From Symsagittifera roscoffensis (lineage: Eukaryota > Xenacoelomorpha > Acoela > Convolutidae): a DNA stretch of 64,000 bases. Below the pieces are notes generated by a model. It ran no database searches and was not told where the DNA came from. It saw only the letters and a list, made by a program, of their open reading frames with translations. The position numbers were made by a program, and so were the translations under genes. The first letter of the stretch is position 1. Every line of letters starts with the position of its first letter. Of the stretch, positions 45,141-56,121 are shown piece by piece. The stretch covers positions 10,561,206-10,625,205 of the forward strand of contig NC_087069.1 in NCBI RefSeq assembly GCF_963678635.1, given 5' to 3'.

Positions 45141-48100
45141 AAGTTTGTTGAAGGAGATGCAACCATTGCGAATGATTCATTTTTTTTGTCCTGACGCAGA
45201 TAGTTTTCATATACAATTGCACTGCGCTATTGGACTTTATTGAACTCATATCCGGTGATTTGGCTGTGCAATGGTCTTTTCAAGGCAAACTTTTGATTTA
45301 AAAAACATTACTAACCAAGACATAATTTCTAGTTGTTAGAAATATAAATTGAACAATCAAGCGTCATGTATTATGTGCAAAAGGATGAAAAACAATCATA
45401 CTGTTGTTTAAACTGATTGAAATGAATGCAATTTGATTTAATGAATATGTAAGATGAGATTTTTCTATTGCTAGGAGATTATGAATTTCATTAAATTCAG
45501 AAAAACGAAACTAGTGAAAACTAGTTTTTGTTTTGGTCTCTCATAGTCATTCAAAGTGGTTGCTTTGTTTTTGTTTTGATCTCTCATAATCATTCAAAAT
45601 GGTTGCATCTCTTTCAATAAAATTGATTATTTTATCTCTAATATTCTGGCATAACAGAAATTATGAAGAAATGATATCTTACAAAGTCTCAGCTAATTAG
45701 AATCCACTAAACGAGAAAAAAATTGGGAATTTTAATAGGCAAGGTTTTGTTTTTTATATTTCAGATTATGAGAGATAAAATTTTTTTAACCATTTCGATT
45801 CAATCAGTTTTTTAGCCTCTGGTCACAAAAAAAGGTTTTGATTCCCATAAGAACAACAACCTAAAAAACTCATTGAATTTTTCGGCGAGTTGTGGTAAAT
45901 TTTTCGCGTTGACAAATTTTTCCACAATTAAAAATCTTTTTTCAGATTAAAATGAAAACTATGAAACAAAAAAGGGTACTTTACAGCCCCTAAAATGGCA
46001 ATACGAAACTTTTTTTTGCAAGATCATCAGAAGTATTCTTATGATCTTGCTAGTTTGACTCGCAGAAAATGTAAAACATACACTGTGCCATACACTCGCT
46101 TAAACTTGAATAGTTAGTTCGCTTTATTTTTCAAAATAAACTTATTGTGATCCTAAGTTCTGATCTTTTTCATTAAAAAAACCTTACTGACCAAGACATA
46201 ATTTCTAGTTGTTAGAAACATAAAGTAAATGGCAATACGAAACTTTTTTTTGCAAGATCATCAGAAGTATTCTTATGATCTTGCTAGTTTGACTCGCAGA
46301 AAATGAAAAACATACACTGTGCCATACACTCACTTAAACTTGAATAGTTAGTTCGCTTTGTTTTTCGAAATAAACTTATTGTGATCCTAAGTTCTGATTT
46401 TTTTTGGTTTTCAGTTTCGATGTCAACTTATCTGTTTAAGACCACTTTTAAATCACAAATTAATAACTAAACCTGCCACAGTTTCTAAAAGTTAAAACCA
46501 AATATGGATGTTAGATTAATCAGAAAAAAAGACCAGCTGAAAAAAATTCACAAAAAGAGTACCGAAACTTAAACCGCTTCTTTAATCATAGATACTGATT
46601 AAATTCCGTTTTTCTTAAGTGAAAGAATCAAGACAAATTTGATTTTTCGAATTCTAATTAATTGGGAAGTTTTAATAGGCAGGCTTTTGTTTTTTACATT
46701 TCAGATTATAGGGGATCAAAAAGTCTTAACCATTTCGAATAAAACAGTTTTTTGGCCTCTGGTCACAAAAAAAAACTTTTGATTCCTATAGGAATAACAA
46801 CCTAAAAATTTATTAAAAGTTTAGATAACCGTACAAATGAATGTTTGTGTTGCAGAGATGTTTTTCATATAGAAGTGCACTGCGCTTCCGCATTGAAATA
46901 AACAGATTTTGCGAATGATTCAACTTTTTGGTCCTGACGCAGATAATTTTCATTTACAATTGCACTGCGCTTTTGGACTTGATTGAACTCATATTCGGTG
47001 ATTTGGCTGTACAATGGTCTTTTCAAGGCAAACTTTTGATTAAAAAAACTTTACTGACCAAGACATAACTTCTAGTTGTTAGAAACACAAAGTGAAAAAT
47101 CAAGCGTCATGTGTTATGTGCAAAATAATGAAAAACAATCATACTGTTTTTTAAACTGATTGAAATGAATGCAATTTGGTTAATTGAATAATAGTAAGAT
47201 GAGATTTTCCTATTGCTAGGAGATTATGAGTTTCATTAAATGCAGAAAAACGAAACTAGTGAAAACTAGTTTTTTGTTCTAGTCTCTCCTAGTCATTCAA
47301 AATGGTTGCTTTGTTTTTGTTTTGTTCTCTCATAATCATTCAAAATGGTTGCATCTCTTTCAATAAACTTGATTTTTCAAAGAAAAAACAAATAAGAATT
47401 CTCAGCTAATAAGAATCAGATTAAAAATGAAAACTATGAAACAAAAAAGGGTACTTTACAGCCCCAAAAATGGCAATACGAAACTTTTTTTTGCAAGATC
47501 ATCAGAAGTATTCTTATGATCTTGCTAGTTTGACTCGCAGAAAATGTAAAACATACACTGTGCCATACACTCACTTAAACTTGAATAGTTAGTTCGCTTT
47601 GTTTTTCGAAATAAACTTATTGTGATCCTAAATTCTGATATTTTTTGGTTTTCAGTTTCGATGTCAACTTATCTGTTTAAGACCACTTTTAAATCACAAA
47701 TTAATAACTAAACCTGCCACAGTTTCTAAAAGTTAAAACCAAATATGGATGTTATATTAATCAGAAAAAAAGAGCAGCTGAAAAAAAATCACAAAAAGAG
47801 TACCGAAACTTAAACCGCTTCTTTAATCATAGATACTGATTAAATTCCGTTTTTCTTAAATGAAAGAATCAAGACGAATTCGATTTTTTGAGTTCTAATT
47901 AATTGGGAAGTTTTAATAGGCAGGTTTTTTTTTTACATTTCAGATTATAGGGGATCAAAAAGTTTTAACCATTTCGAATAAAACAGTTTTTTGGCCTCTG
48001 GTCACAAAAAAAGTTTTGATTCCAATAGGAACAACAACCTAAAAATTTATTAAAAATTTAGATAACCGTACAAATGAATGTTTGTGTGGCAGAGATGTTT

Positions 48101-51100
48101 TTCATATAGAAGTGCACTGCGCTTCCGGATTGAAATAAACAGATTTTGCGAATGATTAAATTTTTTGGTCCTGACGCAGATAATTTTCATATACAATTGC
48201 ACTGCGCTTTTGGACTTGATTGAACTCATATTCGGTGATTTGGCTGTACAATGGTCTTTTCAAGGCAAACTTTTGATTAAAAAAACTTTACTGACCAAGA
48301 CATAACTTCTAGTTGTTAGAAACACCAAGTGAAAAATCAAGCGTCATGTGTTATGTGCAAAATAATGAAAAACAATCATACTGTTTTTTAAACTGATTGA
48401 AATGAATGCAATTTGGTTAATTGAATAATAGTAAGATGAGATTTTCCTATTGCTAGGAGATTATGAGTTTCATTAAATGCAGAAAAACGAAACTAGTGAA
48501 AACTAGTTTTTTGTTCTAGTCTCTCCTAGTCATTCAAAATGGTTGCTTTGTTTTTGTTTTGTTCTCTCATAATCATTCAAAATGGTTGCATCTCTTTCAA
48601 TAAACTTGATTTTTCAAAGAAAAAACAAATAAGAATTCTCAGCTAATAAGAATCAGATTAAAAATGAAAACTATGAAACAAAAAAGGGTACTTTACAGCC
48701 CCAAAAATGGCAATACGAAACTTTTTTTTGCAAGATCATCAGAAGTATTCTTATGATCTTGCTAGTTTGACTCGCAGAAAATGTAAAACATACACTGTGC
48801 CATACACTCACTTAAACTTGAATAGTTAGTTCGCTTTGTTTTTCGAAATAAACTTATTGTGATCCTAAATTCTGATCTTTTTTGGTTTTCAGTTTCGATG
48901 TCAACTTATCTGTTTAAGACCACTTTTAAATCACAAATTAATAACTAAACCTGCCACAGTTTCTAAAAGTTAAAACCAAATATGGATGTTATATTAATCA
49001 GAAAAAAAGAGCAGCTGAAAAAAAATCACAAAAAGAGTACCGAAACTTAAACCGCTTCTTTAATCATAGATACTGATTAAATTCCGTTTTTCTTAAATGA
49101 AAGAATCAAGACGAATTTGATTTTTTGAGTTCTAATTAATTGGGAAGTTTTAATAGGCAGGCTTTTTTTTTACATTTCAGATTATAGGGGATCAAAAAGT
49201 TTTAACCATTTCGAATAAAACAGTTTTTTGGCCTCTGGTCACAAAAAAAACTTTTGATTTCAATAGGAACAACAATCTAAAAATTTATTAAAAATTTAGA
49301 TAACCGTACAAATGAATGTTTGTGTGGCAGAGATGTTTTTCATATAGAAGTGCACTGCGCTTCCGGATTGAAATAAACAGATTTTGCGAATGATTCAATT
49401 TTTTGGTCCTGACGCAGATAATTTTCATATACAATTGCACTGCGCTTTTGGACTTGATTGAAGTCATATTCGGTGATTTGGCTGTACAATAGTCTTTTCA
49501 AGGCAAACTTTTGATTAAAAAAACTTTACTGACCAAGACATAATTTCTAGTTGTTAGAAACACAAAGTGAAAAATCAAGCGTCATGTGTTATGTGCAAAA
49601 TAATGAAAAACAATCATACTGTTTTTTAAACTGATTGAAATGAATGCAATTTGGTTAATTGAATAATAGTAAGATGAGATTTTCCTATTGCTAGGAGATT
49701 ATGAGTTTCATTAAATGCAGAAAAACGAAACTAGTGAAAACTAGTTTTTTAATCTAGTCTCTCCTAGTCATTCAAAATGGTTGCTTTGTTTTTGTTTTGT
49801 TCTCTCATAATCATTCAAAATGGTTGCATCTCTTTCAATAAACTTGATTTTTCAAAAAAAAATCAAATAAGAATTCTCAGCTAATAAGAATCAGATTAAA
49901 AATGAAAACTATGAAACAAAAAAGGGTACTTTACAGCCCCAAAAATGGCAATACGAAACTTTTTTTTGCAAGATCATCAGAAGTATTCTTATGATCTTGC
50001 TAGTTTGACTCGCAGAAAATGTAAAACATACACTGTGCCATACACTCACTCAAACTTGAATAGTTAGTTCGCTTTCTTTTTCGAAATAAACTTATTGTGA
50101 TCCTAAGTTCTGATCTTTTTTGGTTTTCAGTTTCGATGTCAACTTATCTGTTTAAGACCACTTTTAAATCACAAATTAATAACTAAACGTGCCACAGTTT
50201 CTAAAAGTCAAAACCAAATATGGATGTTATATTAATCAGAAAAAAAGAGCAGCTGAAAAAAAATCACAAAAAGAGTACCGAAAATTAAACCGCTTCTTTT
50301 ATCATAGATACTGATTAAATTCCGTTTTTCTTAAATGAAAGAATCAAGACGAATTTGATTTTTCGGTTTCTAATTAATTGGGAAGTTTTCAGGCTTTTTT
50401 TTTACATTTCAGATTATAGGGGATCAAAAAGTTTTAACCATTTCGAATAAAACAGTTTTTTGGCCTCTGGTCACAAAAAAAACTTTTGATTCCTATAGGA
50501 ACAACAACCTAAAAATTTATTAAAAATTTGGATAACCGTACAAATGAATGTTTGTGTGGCAGAGATGTTTTTCATAAAGAAGTGCACTGCGCTTCCGGAT
50601 TGAAATAAACAGATTTTGCGAATGATTCAATTTTTTGGTCCTGACGCAGATAATTTTCATATACAATTGCACTGCGCTTTTGGACTTGATTGAACTCATA
50701 TTCGGTGATTTGGCTGTACAATGGTCTTTTCAAGGCAAACTTTTGACTAAAAAAACCTTACTGACCAAGACATAATTTCTAGTTGTTAGAAACACAAAGT
50801 GAAAAATCAAGCGTCATGTGTCATGTGCAAAATGATGAAAAACAATCATACTGTTTTTTAAGCTGATTGAAATGAATGCAATTTGATTTATTGAATAGTA
50901 GTAAGATGAGATTTTTCTATTGCTAGGAGATTATGAGTTTCATTAAATGAAGAAAAACGAAACTAGTGAAAACTAGTTTTTTGTTCTAGTCTCTCATAGT
51001 CATTCAAAATGGTTGCTTTGTTTTTGTTTTGTTCTCTCATAATCATTCAAAATGGTTGCATCTCTTTCAATAAACTTGATTTTTGAAAGAATAATCAAAT

Positions 51101-51410
51101 AAGAATTCTCAGCTAATAAGAATCAACTAAACCAGAAAAAAATTGGAAATTTTAACAGGCAGGGTTTTGTTTTTGATATTTCAGTTTATGAGAGATCAAA
51201 AAATTTTAACCATTCCCATTCAATCAGTTTTTTTAGCCTCTGGTCACAAAAAAAGGTTTTGATTCCCATAAGAACAACAACCTGGAAAACTCATTGAATT
51301 TTTCGGCGAGTTGTGGTTAATTTTTTGCGTTGACAAATTTTTCCACAATTAAAAATCTATTTTCAGATTAAAATGAAAACTTTGAAACAAAAAAGGGTAC
51401 TAAAATGGCA
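45141..51410. repeat. ~1.24 kb macrosatellite, five units
   Basis: The landmark cctgacgcagataattttca (first copy with one mismatch) occurs at about 45,191, 46,934, 48,170, 49,409 and 50,640; the last three intervals are about 1.24 kb. The first unit is longer (1.74 kb) because part of it, including the hairpin segment, is repeated at 45,993 and 46,229. The three inner units are nearly identical, outer ones diverged, as expected for an array homogenised in its centre. No gene. Confidence 0.9.
46018..46050. repeat. perfect hairpin in macrosatellite unit
   Basis: gcaagatcat, a 13-nt loop, then atgatcttgc: ten complementary bases in each arm, preceded by eight T. The same hairpin recurs at 46,252-46,284, 47,493-47,525, 48,730-48,762 and 49,978-50,010 without a single change. 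Confidence 0.85.
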
Positions 51411-51461
51411 ATACGAAAAAATGAAAACTGTAGTAGTATGAGGGGCCGCCAGGGATTCTTA

Positions 51462-51491
51462 GGGGGGGGGGCAAAATCTTAGGGGGGGGGG
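51462..51491. other. two ten-G runs at the macrosatellite border
   Basis: Two runs of ten G (51,462-51,471 and 51,482-51,491), each preceded by tctta, ten bases apart. Further shorter G-runs lie on both sides (aggggcc, cctaagggg). A G-quadruplex can be drawn. The site separates the satellite from the viral-type element. Confidence 0.6.
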
Positions 51492-51979
51492 CTAAGACGT
51501 GGGCGCCTAAGATCCGACACCTAAGGGGTCCAAATTTATCTTGTAGTCACTCGGCATTTTGCTGGTTGATTACACGATCCTCACTTGAGGATCCAAAATT
51601 TTGGGTGGCCTCCCCCCTGAGGATTTTACCAAGAGTCATATACCCATGTAGCAAATTTCTAGATCCCTGGCGAATAATCAAAGTAGGATCCTTAAAAAAT
51701 TTTTCACCCGATTTATGTTTAGAAAAAAGCATAAATTAGCATTCTTTCGCCCTTTGGTACGTTCGAGTTGGAATGCTGCCATACTTTTGGAGTGGGTAAA
51801 AAACAAAGCAATTATAGCTTTGTCCAGCATAGTTTTAACGGTCTATTGAATGCTGTAGAGTATTTCCATGATTTAAATGTATTAACACTGAAACGTATGT
51901 AAACCATAATTACTCACCAAGGTTGCAATCCGGTTGCAGTCGTCGCTGTTACGTCTAGACGATAACTTAATAATAAATA

Positions 51980-52507
51980 ATGGTAAAATTGTGGAATAAA
52001 GAAATGCGAAAAATGAACTTAATGGGAAGTTGGCATACAAGTGACATTGATTCGGAGCATTTATCTTTAACTGTTTTTTCAACTGGGTGTCAAATAAAAA
52101 ACGAATACATTCACAATCGTCATATAGTTTTCGTGTCGAGAGCCAAAGAAATTGCAAATAGAGAATATGCAGAAAGTTGTAAAGAACAGTTTTATCTGGA
52201 TGAGCTTTTACAAATAACGTGGTGTATTTATGCAGAACATAAATATGGAAAAACAACTGATTTGACCTTTGCTACCTATGAAAAAATCTTTGATTATTCA
52301 TTTGATTTCAACGCAATGATGATTGAGAAAGGGCTGGAGCGACTTTGTTTTAATAAACTTTCAAAGTATCAAAAACTTCCGTTAGTTTATCTAAATATAT
52401 ACCGTCGAGATAAAGGTCTAAGTAAGTGGTATCTGGAAGGTTACTTTAATTTCCATTGGCTTGAAATTAGGCAGGTCGGAGAAGTGTTAGCAAAAATTAA
52501 AAAATGA
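51980..52507 (+). CDS. uncharacterised 175-aa protein of the Polinton-like element
   Basis: An uninterrupted frame of 175 codons from ATG 51,980 (context taataATGG) to TGA 52,507. It has no signal peptide, membrane segment or P-loop; it is rich in aromatic residues (EQFYLDELLQITWCIYAEHK, WYLEGYFNFHWLEIRQV) and ends in Lys (AKIKK). I do not recognise it. Same strand and spacing as the genes that follow suggest that it belongs to the element, perhaps at its left end. It could equally be unrelated DNA next to the insertion. Confidence 0.5.
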   Translation: MVKLWNKEMRKMNLMGSWHTSDIDSEHLSLTVFSTGCQIKNEYIHNRHIVFVSRAKEIANREYAESCKEQFYLDELLQITWCIYAEHKYGKTTDLTFATYEKIFDYSFDFNAMMIEKGLERLCFNKLSKYQKLPLVYLNIYRRDKGLSKWYLEGYFNFHWLEIRQVGEVLAKIKK

Positions 52508-52572
52508 AAATGGAAAAAAACTGTAACTTCAACGGACTTGAAAATTATCCATGAGATATTTATTACTTTGAA

Positions 52573-52939
52573 AAAAACGTAGCCAGAAAACACCAATCGT
52601 CGGAATTATTTCTTAGCTGCATGTTCCTTATTCTTCTTCTCGATTACTAAAGATATAAACTACGATGTTACTATCAAGCTGAGACCTTATGGTGGACTGA
52701 TCGGGATAGAAAATTCTTCGTTAGACAAATATTTAAGTGATTCAAAAGTTTTACGAATGCATGCTAATGTACACGATGCCGCCGGTTTTGTTTGCGAAGT
52801 GTATAACACTGGTCCCACATACTGCTATGTTTTACCATGGCAACGCAACAAAAGTCTGATTGGTCACTTGAGTGGAATTACATTTTGTTTGTATATCAAA
52901 CTGAGGAAACCGAATCTCTACCATTTATTAGAATGCTGA
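52573..52939 (+). CDS. uncharacterised frame overlapping the exonuclease-like gene
   Basis: Open after a TAG near 52,570 and readable to TGA 52,939, with no ATG at its beginning, so it may be the C-terminal part of a broken or spliced gene. It contains INYDVTIKLRPYGGLIGIEN and VHDAAGFVCEVYNTGPTYCY, a mixed beta-rich pattern that could be the end of a structural (capsid) protein; that is a guess. Its last 100 bp overlap the start of the next gene in another frame. Confidence 0.4.
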
Positions 52940-53331
52940 AGGAAAGATCAGTTGTGTTGGATTTTGAGGGATTTTGACACCAGAAAAACACATTTATAGT
53001 AAAAGAATTAGCTATAACCACTTCCGACTACAGTGATTCCCTAATTTTTCTACCTCCAGTTAATTTCAATTCACTTCCAAAATCTGAACAAAAAGCCTAC
53101 AACTGGCTGACAAAATATTTGCACGGACTTCATTGGGATAGCGGTGATTATTTATACCTGAATTTGAACCAAATCATTCAAAGTTTTGTCTTAAGAAACC
53201 CCAATGCTATATTCTACGCCAAAGGAAAAGAAAAAGCTGATTTTTTATCCAAATACTTAGACCGCAAAGTTGTGAATCTTGACGATTTGGCTGTCCACGA
53301 GTCAAACATTTATATTTCAAGAATTTTGTGA
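52837..53331 (+). pseudogene. exonuclease-like (RNase H-fold type) protein with internal stop
   Basis: ATG at 52,837-52,839 (context taccATGG) opens a frame of 164 codons to TGA 53,331, interrupted by one TGA at 52,975-52,977. Just before that stop is VVLDFEGF, a DxE motif like the first motif of DEDD exonucleases. The remainder (FIVKELAITTSDYSDSLIFL, GLHWDSGDYLYLNLNQII, IFYAKGKEKADFLSKYLDRK, VVNLDDL) follows the layout of the exonuclease-like proteins common near invertebrate Polinton-type genes. The role would be nucleic-acid processing. Family assignment is inference. Confidence 0.55.
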
Positions 53332-53416
53332 ATTGTAACAAACACCTACCGCACCATAACTCTAAAAATTTTTGTGCATTAAAAAAAGTCGAAAGCGTTC
53401 TGTGATTGGTTGAAAA

Positions 53417-53761
53417 ATGAGTGTCAACAACGAGCGTCAGGGGAAAGTGGAGACATGCATGTCTCCAAATTCAGTTCTTTGTGCTTGGATGACACCAGAA
53501 AAAAACATAAAGATTTCATTGGCCAGGATTGAACGCATTGATTGTAGAGGCCAAGTAGCTCAAAGAAAAGAACAAGTTACACTTTCTGAAGAAGATTTGT
53601 GCACTTTGAGGAGGTTCTTCCCCGTGATTGACCAATTCATCTACTTTCAACGATTCAAATACATCAGTAATGTTACCCAGCAAGCGCGTTCTTTGTCTAC
53701 CCAAGCTAGTCTTAGTGCCCAAACGTCAACCAGGAGTTTGAACGGATCTAACCAGCAGTGA
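53417..53761 (+). CDS. small PC4-like protein (putative)
   Basis: 114 codons from ATG 53,417 (context aaaaATGAG). The central stretch, CRGQVAQRKEQVTLSEEDLC followed by TLRRFFPVIDQFI, looks like the C-terminal strand-turn-helix of PC4/Sub1-type single-stranded-DNA-binding domains (xGxxLxxxxWxxLxxxxxxId). The preceding NIKISLARIERIDC could be the strands. The C-terminus is Ser/Thr/Gln-rich. The frame ends at TGA 53,761 while coding-like sequence continues in another frame, so the original protein may have been longer. PC4-like function is tentative. Confidence 0.4.
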   Translation: MSVNNERQGKVETCMSPNSVLCAWMTPEKNIKISLARIERIDCRGQVAQRKEQVTLSEEDLCTLRRFFPVIDQFIYFQRFKYISNVTQQARSLSTQASLSAQTSTRSLNGSNQQ

Positions 53762-53764
53762 CCT

Positions 53765-54228
53765 ACACAATGAGATTCAAAAAATAATAAGAGAAGATTC
53801 TGTGAAGAAAATTGTGTATCATGCCAAAACTGATCATCTCCCAGCCAATTATGTTTTGGAAATGCACTATGATTTTGATGATGATAATAAACCGAGTGTC
53901 TATACAGGTTATACACGATGTGAAATTTATTATTGTTCAGATGCATAATTAAATTTATATTGAAAGACAATTGAACAACACTAAGTTTTTGAGAAACTGT
54001 TATCAGCTCGCTACAAAAGACACATACGGTCATCTTTTAATCGACTTGGATCCGCGTACATCCGAGTGTTTGAGATAATGTTCAAACATTACACCACCTG
54101 GACCCTCAATTTTCTACTTACCAATAAACCAGGCAGAGGTTACATCTCTCACAAATGAACACGAAAAAATTATCTATTCTGCAGCACATGGTACAATTGA
54201 ATCCCAGCCAGCTCCGAAGCTTCATTAG
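53765..54228 (+). pseudogene. decayed small gene(s), capsid-module-like
   Basis: Coding-like sequence in three frames. About 53,765-53,946 gives DLHNEIQKIIREDSVKKIVY and YTGYTRCEIYYCSDA stop. About 53,995-54,077 gives DTYGHLLIDLDPRTSECLR stop. About 54,080-54,228 gives GPSIFYLPINQAEVTSLTNE and ends in TAG 54,226-54,228, overlapping the next gene. Composition and strand agree with neighbours. Likely one gene broken by two or more shifts; a structural role is guessed from its place before the small basic/hydrophobic gene. Confidence 0.4.
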
Positions 54229-54448
54229 AAAAACAACAAATCCTCGAGTGGTTTCAGTTATATGTGAATGTTTGCTCAATGTAGTCAATGGCATTATATC
54301 TGTTAATATTCCAAACATTGAAAATTTCGAAGTGGCATACAAACTTTTAATCAGCCCAAAAACAAAACTTGAACAAAAACGAGCAATTATTCTAACGAAG
54401 CAAGGTTTCAACTTGATCAGACTGATACTTTACTTCTGCTACAGATAA
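54155..54448 (+). CDS. small Polinton-type protein with hydrophobic C-terminus
   Basis: 97 codons from ATG 54,155 (context acaaATGAA). It begins with a helix (LSILQHMVQLNPSQLRSFIR), continues CECLLNVVNGIISVNIPN, then a basic linker (KTKLEQKRAIIL) and ends TKQGFNLIRLILYFCYR. This matches the layout of the ~100-residue proteins frequently found between capsid-module and integrase genes in invertebrate Polinton-like elements, which end in a basic stretch plus a Gly-rich hydrophobic segment. The frame is intact. Its function is unknown; a virion or core role has been supposed for such proteins. Confidence 0.55.
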   Translation: MNTKKLSILQHMVQLNPSQLRSFIRKTTNPRVVSVICECLLNVVNGIISVNIPNIENFEVAYKLLISPKTKLEQKRAIILTKQGFNLIRLILYFCYR

Positions 54449-54466
54449 TTACCATCAGCATAAAAT

Positions 54467-55102
54467 ATGGCTGCAGAAGAGTTTGTTTTAATTCCAAAAC
54501 ATAAATATATCCGTGAGCAGCCACATGTATCACAAGTGTTACTGAACAGTTCAATTAAACACAAAAAGCCCAAGTTATCTTACTTGAACCATATGAGACC
54601 TCTAATACCCCCGAAGCAAAACTCAGTATCGACTGAAACTCTTCCATTACCCCTTCCACCAACACCTCCCTCAACGCCTCTTGTGGACCCTGAGGAGCAA
54701 TCAACAAGACTTCTTACAGAAGATGAGACTAATCAATATCTGTAAGGTGGGGAGGATGAGGAGAAGTGGATTGCGGATGAGAAGGAGCGAAAGGATAATA
54801 AAACAAACTATGAACGCATTCTATTACAATTGCAAATAATGGAGGATCAAAAATTCACGAGAGCTAAAAATATTCTGGAGGTTATCAAAACCTCAACTCG
54901 AGTCTCATTAAACGCCATGGATGAAACAATTTATGTGGACAATGTAGCAACCGGTCTCAAAGCAGCATCGCTTTTGAACGATATACAACAGCAAACTAAA
55001 GTACTACACAATCCTGCTTACATACTGATTTTATCCGCTCTCGAACTTTATCCGTCTGTTATTAACAAGTATGCCAAACACGCGGTTTCAATCAAAAATT
55101 AA
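54467..55102 (+). pseudogene. Polinton-type structural-module protein with internal stop
   Basis: ATG at 54,467 (context ataaaATGG) begins FVLIPKHKYIREQPHVSQVL, followed by a proline-rich segment (LPLPLPPTPPSTPLVDPEEQ), a charged helix and a globular end (GLKAASLLNDIQQQTKVL, LILSALELYPSVINKYAKHA). The two parts are in the same frame, separated only by TAA at 54,743-54,745. N-terminal LIPKxxYxxxQP, a helical middle and the conserved end recall proteins widespread in invertebrate Polinton-like loci. Role probably structural; not established. Confidence 0.5.
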
Positions 55103-55105
55103 AGA

Positions 55106-55374
55106 ATAGGCTCAACGAAGAACCAAAATTCCAACCAAATTTCCGTCAACCTCGGGCAAAACAAAAACCCCCGACAGTAGTAAGCCATCATCAAGTTCAA
55201 AATAAACCAAACGACTCAAAACAAGAAAAAAAAGCCACCACGGAAAGAATCAAAGAAAGAGAGAAAGACGAAGACGACACTGAATTGTACGGTACGCCCT
55301 ATAACGATTCAGATTCTTCAACGTCAGAAAAGACGGAGACGAAAAGTGAAAGATGGGAAACCTACACCAACTGA
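55106..55374 (+). pseudogene. charged tail in shifted frame
   Basis: 89-codon open stretch directly after the previous gene, in another frame, extremely polar (KQEKKATTERIKEREKDEDD, SDSSTSEKTETKSERWETYT). It is probably the disordered C-terminal tail of the preceding protein, separated by a frameshift near 55,100. It ends at TGA 55,372-55,374, just before integrase-like sequence. Confidence 0.45.
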
Positions 55375-55375
55375 G

Positions 55376-55921
55376 GAAAAACTTTTGAAAAAGAGTTACA
55401 CAGATAAAGGACCAGCATTGTTCGGCAGTGTTTAAACTTTGAAGGCTACAACGGGCATACCAAGATGAAAAATTAAACATTTTTTACATACAGAACCAGC
55501 CTATACAAAATACCGAACAGTTCGCCGCAAAATACCTCGGCTTAAAGTGATAGTTTATGACATAAACGAAAAATGGTCAATCGATTTGGCATATGTTGAT
55601 AAACTAGCAAAATACAACAAAGATATCAAATATCTTTTAGTTGCAGTAGATTGCATGTCCCGTTATCTTCGCGTGCAGCCACTGAAACCAAAGTATGCCA
55701 CAACAACTGCAGAAGCGTTCAATTAAATGATAAAGACAGAGAAACCGAAAAAAGTCTGGGTAGATAAAGGCACGGAGTTCAAGGGGTCATTCAAAACTTT
55801 ATGTGAGAAAAAGGGCATCAGAACGCACACAACAGAGAGTGAAAAGAAGTCCGCTTTCGCCGAGAGGATTATTCAATCACTAAAGAGTTTGATTTATAGG
55901 TATTTGGAGGACAAATGGACC
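55376..55921 (+). pseudogene. rve-type integrase of the Polinton-like element
   Basis: Retroviral-type (rve) integrase as found in Polintons/Mavericks. The N-terminal part (KKSYTDKGPALFGSV) is broken by a stop and a shift in an A-run near 55,469. The core shows WSIDLAYVD (first catalytic Asp), WVDKGTEFKG (second Asp) and AERIIQSLKSLIY (Glu), with 32 residues between the second Asp and the Glu. A TAA at 55,724-55,726 lies between the first two. The gene is cut by the sequence gap at 55,922, so a chromodomain or C-terminal domain cannot be judged. Confidence 0.8.
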
Positions 55922-56121
55922 NNNNNNNNNNNNNNNNNNNNNNNNNNNNNNNNNNNNNNNNNNNNNNNNNNNNNNNNNNNNNNNNNNNNNNNNNNNNNNN
56001 NNNNNNNNNNNNNNNNNNNNNNNNNNNNNNNNNNNNNNNNNNNNNNNNNNNNNNNNNNNNNNNNNNNNNNNNNNNNNNNNNNNNNNNNNNNNNNNNNNNN
56101 NNNNNNNNNNNNNNNNNNNNN
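55922..56121. other. assembly gap (200 N)
   Basis: Exactly 200 N, probably a placeholder of arbitrary size inside the integrase region. The true distance and any missing gene are unknown. Confidence 0.98.

Noticed and set aside
45141-51410. Retrotransposon origin for the 1.24 kb units
   Set aside because: No coding frame, poly-A tail, LTR or target duplication; head-to-tail arrangement fits a satellite.
51455-51495. Telomere-like TTAGG(C) repeats in the G-run block
   Set aside because: Only two units with ten-G runs and spacing unlike nematode TTAGGC arrays.
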